Source: JAVKSL01 sp039583695
GTDB taxonomy: Bacteria > Actinomycetota > Acidimicrobiia > Acidimicrobiales > JAJPHD01
DNA length: 11,450 nt
Assembly: GCA_039583695.1 (NCBI GenBank)
Contig: JAVKSL010000080.1
Location: 1-11,450 of the forward strand
Direction: 5' to 3'
Positions within the stretch are counted from its first letter, which is position 1; every line of letters starts with the position of its first letter. A program made the translations under genes and the position numbers. Shown here one piece after another: positions 8,041 to 11,450 of this stretch. The notes beneath the pieces were generated by a model, which saw nothing but the letters and a program-made list of their open reading frames with translations, had not been told where the DNA came from and did no database searches.

Positions 8041-8406
8041 GTGCTGGCGGGGCCCGGCCAGCTGCTCGCCTGGCAGGCCACCCTGGGCAACGCCGTCGTC
8101 GTGCAAATGGTCCGCGGCGGGGAGAACCCGCTTCCCGCCAGCGCAGAGGGCCGGTCGCCAGTGCTCGACGTCGTGGACTACCCTATGACACCAGGCCCTC
8201 CGATCAGCGGGAGCTTCTCCGGGTCCGTCCGGGAGCAGGTCGCCCACATGGTCGAGACCAAGGTGCCGGCGAATCTCATGAATGCGTACGCGGGTGACAT
8301 GTCGGACCTCCTGGCCAAACAGATCCACTTCGAGGCCATCAGGGAGATGATTGATGGCGGCTGGGGAATGCCCCAGACCGAGTATGCAGTCATCGCCCTG
8401 GGCTAG
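8041..8406 (+). CDS. Short cargo-like protein with eCIS leader motif, possibly a damaged gene
   Basis: From GTG 8041 this frame encodes 121 residues. Near its start it holds LLAWQATLGNAVVVQMV, a clear relative of the leaders in the genes at 5296 and 8931. The remaining about 100 residues (VREQVAHMVETKV..., LLAKQIHFEAIREMIDGG) match nothing I recognise. No ribosome site precedes the GTG. The frame is open upstream to 7837 without another start codon. A perfect AGGAGG (7844-7849) lies further up, and seven bases after it, where both sister genes have ATG, stands AAG (7857-7859) in a different frame. The gene may thus have lost its start and gained a frameshift between 7857 and about 8040. An IS3 remnant lies directly upstream. 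It could also be a genuine small protein. Confidence 0.5.
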   Translation: MLAGPGQLLAWQATLGNAVVVQMVRGGENPLPASAEGRSPVLDVVDYPMTPGPPISGSFSGSVREQVAHMVETKVPANLMNAYAGDMSDLLAKQIHFEAIREMIDGGWGMPQTEYAVIALG

Positions 8407-8782
8407 GGCGGCAGCGCCGACGACGCCGGGCTTCTCGTCCCAGCAGTTCGCCGCGGTTGATCAGCAGCGGCGACGGCGCGAACAAGAAGGCCAAGGCGGC
8501 CGCGGTTCAGACCCAGGCCGGCCTACTTCACCGAGCTGGGGCGGATCATGGCCGCCTAATCCCCACCGGGCTTTCGCGTGTCCACCACCTCCACTACCTG
8601 TCCTTTCAAAAACAAATTTCCCGCACACCTTTCCCTGCGCCGGCCGCCCACATCTACTCTCGTCCCACATCCGAACTCCCCGTCTTTTCCTCACCAGCGG
8701 AGCACCTCTCATGAAACTTGGCGTAACGCTCGTGGGTTGGGTGGCCGACGACCGGGTCGCCGCCGAGCGCTCGAAGATTGCA

Positions 8783-8829
8783 GCTGGCGCACCAGCGGTT
8801 CCCTCGGCGAGCTGCCCGAACAGGCAGCT
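8783..8829 (+). other. Two consecutive hairpins upstream of the metallopeptidase gene
   Basis: GCTGG-CGCA-CCAGC (8783-8796) and AGCTGCC-CGAACA-GGCAGCT (8810-8829) are both perfect stems. They lie just ahead of the promoter-like GGGTAC, so they could be a terminator region for upstream transcripts or an operator. Function unknown. Confidence 0.3.
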
Positions 8830-8880
8830 GCTGGGTCCCCAACGACCACCCGATAGGTCGTGCGGACCTCCAAGTGGGCC

Positions 8881-8893
8881 GGGTACGCTCGGC
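8881..8893 (+). promoter_or_regulatory. Candidate promoter element GGGTAC, shared with the DUF4157 gene
   Basis: GGGTAC (8881-8886) in the context GGGTANNCTNGNC lies 50 bases before ATG 8931, matching the element at 5254-5266 in sequence and rough distance. GGGTAC is the -10 type of actinobacterial SigB/SigF promoters. No clear -35 box is seen here. Confidence 0.35.
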
Positions 8894-8918
8894 CACAGCA
8901 CAGGGATGGCTGGAAGAT

Positions 8919-8923
8919 GGAGG
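8919..8923 (+). promoter_or_regulatory. Ribosome binding site GGAGG deciding the 8931 start
   Basis: GGAGG seven bases before ATG 8931. It selects this ATG over in-frame starts further upstream (for example 8778), which would place extra low-complexity residues before the leader and overlap the promoter-like element. Confidence 0.75.
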
Positions 8924-8930
8924 TTTCCCC

Positions 8931-10535
8931 ATGCGCCGGGTCGCCGAAGCGCCAAACGTCTTGGATCGAGCTACTGCGCAACCCAAGCCAGCCGAGCCGC
9001 GCTCACGTGGAGCAGGTTGGCCCCCACTGCCGGGTCCGGTCACGCTGTCGTCAAAGCTGGGTCCTGAAGCAATCTGCTCTCTCCAACGTGTCGTAGGCAA
9101 CTCGGCGATCTGTCGTATGCTGGCCTCCAACCCGACATCACCGCCCCGACCTGCGAACGCGGCGGTCTTCCCGCCTCAGGTGCCGAGTCTTGCCATCCAA
9201 CGCAACGTTGCGCCAGGTCGTCCCCTGCCCAACTTCGCAGAAATGGCAGAGACTCACCTGGAGGATAAGTTCACGAGCCCTAAGGCCGTCAATCAACACG
9301 CCGAGCGGCGCCTGGTCCCCGATCTTATAGCGAAGTCCACCGAGCCCGAGTTCTTTAACAACGCCTACGCTGACTATCTTGCCCAACCTACGATCAAGGC
9401 ACGGTGGGCCAAACCTCCCATCGGTTTAGTGATAGAGAACAGTAAGATCGCGGCCACCGTGGCCCCACTCGCCCGTGAGACAATACTCAACCCACCTGCC
9501 AGGGTAAATGATGTCAAGAAAGGGCTATTTATTACCCATCGCAATGACGTTCCCATGACAATCTTTATTAGCAAGTTCTTCTGGGACGTCACGAACTATG
9601 CCATGACGCAGGCTAAACTCCCCACGGCAACTGGTCAACAGGCGCTCGCTAACGCGGTCACCCAGGAGTTTATCGATTTCCATAAACTCCAGATGGAAGC
9701 TCCGGACGAGTCGGACCAGAAGCAATGGGTCAAAGCACTCAAGAAACTCCCCTTTGTTAAGGAGCTTCTAAAGAATACGGGCAACTTGCGCCGCCCTGAT
9801 GACCGCTCCAGCTTCTGGAAGAACGGTGGCTCGCTCCAAGACCCTGACAATATCACGATTGACACCAACAGCCTCCCGCCTGAGAGGCAGGTCAGGAAGG
9901 GGATAGAAGACCGTAGCATTTACGAAACGATCGCCCGGGCCGACAGGTTTATCAAGAATGCGGTCGCTCAGCCATTCCTCTGGGAGCTGAACAAGCCCCG
10001 GGTCACGATTAAGACGATGTACTCCTCCGCGGACTCAAAGTCCGACTACATCAAGAAGGGATCGTTGTTTCAGGGCAAGGACCAGATATGGCGGGCCGAG
10101 CAGGATGGAGACACGATCTTCATTGCCCAGGACGAGAACTCCCCCATCGTTGTTCACGAGGTCGGCCATTACGTAGAGAACCATGTCTCGGGCTTCGTGT
10201 GGCGCGATGTCCACAAGCTCATGGCTGAGCGTCATGCTGTCGCCGGTGGCGGGGGACTTGCCCTGAAGGGTCCGCTGTTTGGCAGCACAGAGGGACGGTA
10301 CGGAGGCGAATACCCGGCCACCGGAAAGTACACCTCCAAGGTATATACCTCTGGCAGCACCGAGGTCGTCTCCATGACGCTCGAGTTTCTCTCGCGTCCA
10401 AGCGACGCCAAGCGTATGATCGAGAGAGACCCACAGCAGACGGCCCTGGTGCTACGTGGGCTAAATCCGGCAGAGTACGCGCGGTGCGATGATTTGCGTC
10501 CCTTCGATAAGTATCTACCACATCTACCACATTGA
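8931..10535 (+). CDS. eCIS-type cargo protein: leader motif and C-terminal zinc metallopeptidase (HEVGH)
   Basis: 534 residues from ATG 8931. The basic, Pro-rich N-terminus carries the leader AICSLQRVVGNSAICRML (47-64), with two Cys not seen in the sister leaders. A junction SLAIQR (86-91) equals the SSAIQR of the 5296 gene. There is no DUF4157 domain. The middle (about 100-360) is unrecognised and mostly helical. The C-terminal part has PIVVHEVGHYVENHV, an HExxH zinc site (H409, E410, H413). About 65 residues later GSTEVVSMTLEF offers E478 as third zinc ligand, as in gluzincin-like peptidases. Proposed role: a toxin protease delivered by a contractile injection system. Bases about 9480-9780 are AT-rich for this window (26 G/C in 9481-9540), suggesting recent acquisition. 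The next gene follows within 25 bases and is probably co-transcribed. Peptidase motif clear; substrate unknown. Confidence 0.85.
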   Translation: MRRVAEAPNVLDRATAQPKPAEPRSRGAGWPPLPGPVTLSSKLGPEAICSLQRVVGNSAICRMLASNPTSPPRPANAAVFPPQVPSLAIQRNVAPGRPLPNFAEMAETHLEDKFTSPKAVNQHAERRLVPDLIAKSTEPEFFNNAYADYLAQPTIKARWAKPPIGLVIENSKIAATVAPLARETILNPPARVNDVKKGLFITHRNDVPMTIFISKFFWDVTNYAMTQAKLPTATGQQALANAVTQEFIDFHKLQMEAPDESDQKQWVKALKKLPFVKELLKNTGNLRRPDDRSSFWKNGGSLQDPDNITIDTNSLPPERQVRKGIEDRSIYETIARADRFIKNAVAQPFLWELNKPRVTIKTMYSSADSKSDYIKKGSLFQGKDQIWRAEQDGDTIFIAQDENSPIVVHEVGHYVENHVSGFVWRDVHKLMAERHAVAGGGGLALKGPLFGSTEGRYGGEYPATGKYTSKVYTSGSTEVVSMTLEFLSRPSDAKRMIERDPQQTALVLRGLNPAEYARCDDLRPFDKYLPHLPH

Positions 10536-10546
10536 ACAGCGTGGAC

Positions 10547-10551
10547 AGGAG
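10547..10551 (+). promoter_or_regulatory. Ribosome binding site AGGAG favouring GTG 10559
   Basis: AGGAG seven bases before GTG 10559, the same spacing as the other island genes. It argues for GTG 10559 over TTG 10532 (which overlaps the previous stop as TTGA) and ATG 10574. Confidence 0.55.
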
Positions 10552-10558
10552 ATATTTT

Positions 10559-11218
10559 GTGTCGGCAGCCGTCATGTCGGATTGGCGGAGCGCAATCGAC
10601 GCTGCCTGGCGAGGCGTCCTCTCGGACCCACCGGAGGGATGGAGCGTTAGCCCAGCTCGCTTCGAGGTGATTCTTGCCGCGTGTCCTGCTCTTCGCATGC
10701 GTCCCAGATATGTCTGGCGCGCGATCCACTACCGTGAGCGTGACTCGGCCAGCGCGCTGGTTCTCGGCCTGCCCGAGGGCGTGGACTTGGAGGAGCCCCA
10801 GGATGCCAGCTCCGAGCTGATTCGGCCTGACCGCGCGGTGGCCGATTTGGGAGAATCGCTTGAGGGCGACGGCAGCCCCTTATCGTATTTGCAGGCGTCG
10901 TTGCTGGTTCGCGAGATGCTCAGCTTCGGCGCGGCAGGGCATGGCATTTCGGACTGGGCGGAGACCATTATCGTGGACACCGCCCCATCGTCCGGTGGGC
11001 TCGACGCCGGGGGCTGGAGATGGTTCGAGCCCATTCCTTCGGATTGGCGACCGAGTGTCATGGAGGACGAGGGCGGCTGCGTTGTGGTCTTCTATGGTGA
11101 AGAGTTCTTGGGACAGCATCGTGTCTGTCGCTTCGTGGATCACTATGCGCCTGGCACTCTAAGCTCGACGCGCAGCCGTCAGGTGCTGGGGGTTGGCCCT
11201 GGAGGCATCCTGCGGTGA
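10559..11218 (+). CDS. Hypothetical protein paired with the metallopeptidase cargo
   Basis: 219 residues from GTG 10559; TTG 10532 and ATG 10574 are alternatives. I recognise no family. It has no signal peptide, membrane segment or leader motif and is acidic and soluble-looking. Trp residues are scattered through it (DWRSAIDAAWRGV, RYVWRAIHYRE). The C-terminal third has a beta-rich pattern (GGWRWFEPIPSDWRPS, GGCVVVFYGEEFLG, VCRFVDHYAPG). It lies 23 bases after the metallopeptidase stop on the same strand, so the two very likely share a transcript. By analogy with toxin loci, a soluble protein directly behind a cargo toxin could be its immunity protein, loading chaperone or inhibitor. This is inference from position only. 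Confidence 0.7.
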   Translation: MSAAVMSDWRSAIDAAWRGVLSDPPEGWSVSPARFEVILAACPALRMRPRYVWRAIHYRERDSASALVLGLPEGVDLEEPQDASSELIRPDRAVADLGESLEGDGSPLSYLQASLLVREMLSFGAAGHGISDWAETIIVDTAPSSGGLDAGGWRWFEPIPSDWRPSVMEDEGGCVVVFYGEEFLGQHRVCRFVDHYAPGTLSSTRSRQVLGVGPGGILR

Positions 11219-11258
11219 AATCGGTGAGGGGGGCTTCTCGTCTCGCGCTCGCTGTGGC

Positions 11259-11281
11259 GGAGGTACGAAGTGTAAACCTCC
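11259..11281 (+). terminator. Weak hairpin between convergent genes
   Basis: GGAGGT / ACCTCC (11259-11264 and 11276-11281) with an 11-base loop, followed by CTCTTTC. It lies 40 bases after the stop at 11218, between genes that converge. The stem is short, so this is tentative. Confidence 0.3.
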
Positions 11282-11374
11282 CTCTTTCACGCAACCCCGG
11301 CCAGGGCGGGGGGGAGCGTTCGGGGACGTGTTTGACCAATCCCTGGCCCCAGCGGAGCGGACAGAGACTCGGTC

Positions 11375-11450
11375 TCAGCCGAAGGCGGTGCGCAGGCGCC
11401 CAAAGCCCGCCGCCAGCGCCTTGGCCCAGCGCCAGCGGGCGTCGAGCCTC
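11375..11450 (-). CDS. C-terminal end of a gene on the minus strand (partial)
   Basis: On the reverse strand the frame entering from the right edge reads RLDARWRWAKALAAGFGRL and ends at a TGA complementing 11375-11377. Only about 24 residues are visible, basic and amphipathic. The codons have the high third-position GC expected of a real gene in this genome. No family can be named, and its start lies outside the window. Confidence 0.4.
   Translation of the reverse strand, partial: RLDARWRWAKALAAGFGRLRTAFG

Larger units (their letters stand above)
8407..8930. other. Gene-poor 524-base spacer with G-poor tract and hairpins
   Basis: No gene is convincingly supported. 8581-8700 is strikingly G-poor (13 G in 120 bases by hand count) and pyrimidine-rich. 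A short piece readable as YFTELGRIMAA ending in TAA near 8561 could be the tail of a decayed gene. ATG 8711 has a GGAG eight bases ahead and opens a frame beginning MKLGVTLVGWVADDR. That frame runs deep into the next gene in another phase and loses protein-like character, so I leave it out. Two hairpins lie at 8783-8796 and 8810-8829, then a promoter-like element at 8881. Confidence 0.5.

Noticed and set aside
7553..8188. A full 211-residue protein starting with the IS3 OrfA sequence
   Set aside because: Transposase similarity ends near 7780; the rest is Pro/Arg-rich out-of-frame reading across the damaged cargo gene.
8457..8714. 85-codon plus-strand frame starting in the spacer
   Set aside because: It has no ribosome site, reads through the G-poor tract with unnatural composition, and matches no known family.
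8351..9067. 238-codon plus-strand frame, including an ATG at 8711 with a nearby GGAG
   Set aside because: It overlaps the well-supported start at 8931 in another phase, and its sequence loses any protein-like character after about 30 residues. A short decayed peptide cannot be excluded.

Overview
The window is high-GC DNA with GTG starts, strong Shine-Dalgarno sites, a DUF222/13E12-type HNH remnant and a Ser/Thr-rich surface protein with a sortase-like tail. This points to an actinobacterium (Actinomycetota). A run of exactly 100 N (3792-3891) inside a tandem repeat shows that it comes from a scaffolded draft or metagenome assembly.

Left part (1-4368): two tightly coupled genes on the + strand. 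The first is cut by the window edge and encodes a Gly/Pro/Ala-rich, zinc-ribbon, single-membrane-segment protein with a discoidin-like C-terminal domain. The second starts one base after the stop of the first and encodes a very large secreted protein. It has a signal or anchor segment, two glycine-rich modules, Thr/Ser/Pro-rich stalks and a C-terminal membrane helix preceded by a degenerate LPXTG-like motif. The N run disguises its reading frame, but the sequence on both sides of the gap fits one continuous gene ending at 4368.

Middle part (4369-5295): decayed mobile DNA. It holds a frameshifted C-terminal piece of what looks like a site-specific integrase, the zinc/HNH end of a 13E12-type endonuclease, a hairpin, and non-coding sequence leading to a promoter-like element.

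Right part (5296-11218): a cargo island of the kind linked to extracellular contractile injection systems (eCIS). Three reading frames carry the short leader motif (LQRxxGNxxVxxLx type) common in eCIS-associated proteins. (i) The 5296-7458 gene has the leader, a DUF4157 domain with HELTH, an AIQR junction, then a region that reads as an atypical (actin-fragmin/HipA/PI-kinase-like) kinase and a helical tail. (ii) The short and probably damaged 8041-8406 frame follows an IS3 orfA remnant. (iii) The 8931-10535 gene has the leader, the same AIQR junction, and a C-terminal HEVGH zinc metallopeptidase signature. A 219-residue protein of unknown function follows it immediately (10559-11218) and may be a partner, chaperone or immunity protein. 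Genes (i) and (iii) share a GGGTANNCTNGNC element 42-50 bases upstream of their start codons, suggesting common control.

No structural CIS genes (sheath, tube, baseplate, ATPase) lie in the window, so the eCIS link rests on the cargo leader and DUF4157 only. A short C-terminal piece of a gene on the - strand closes the right edge.
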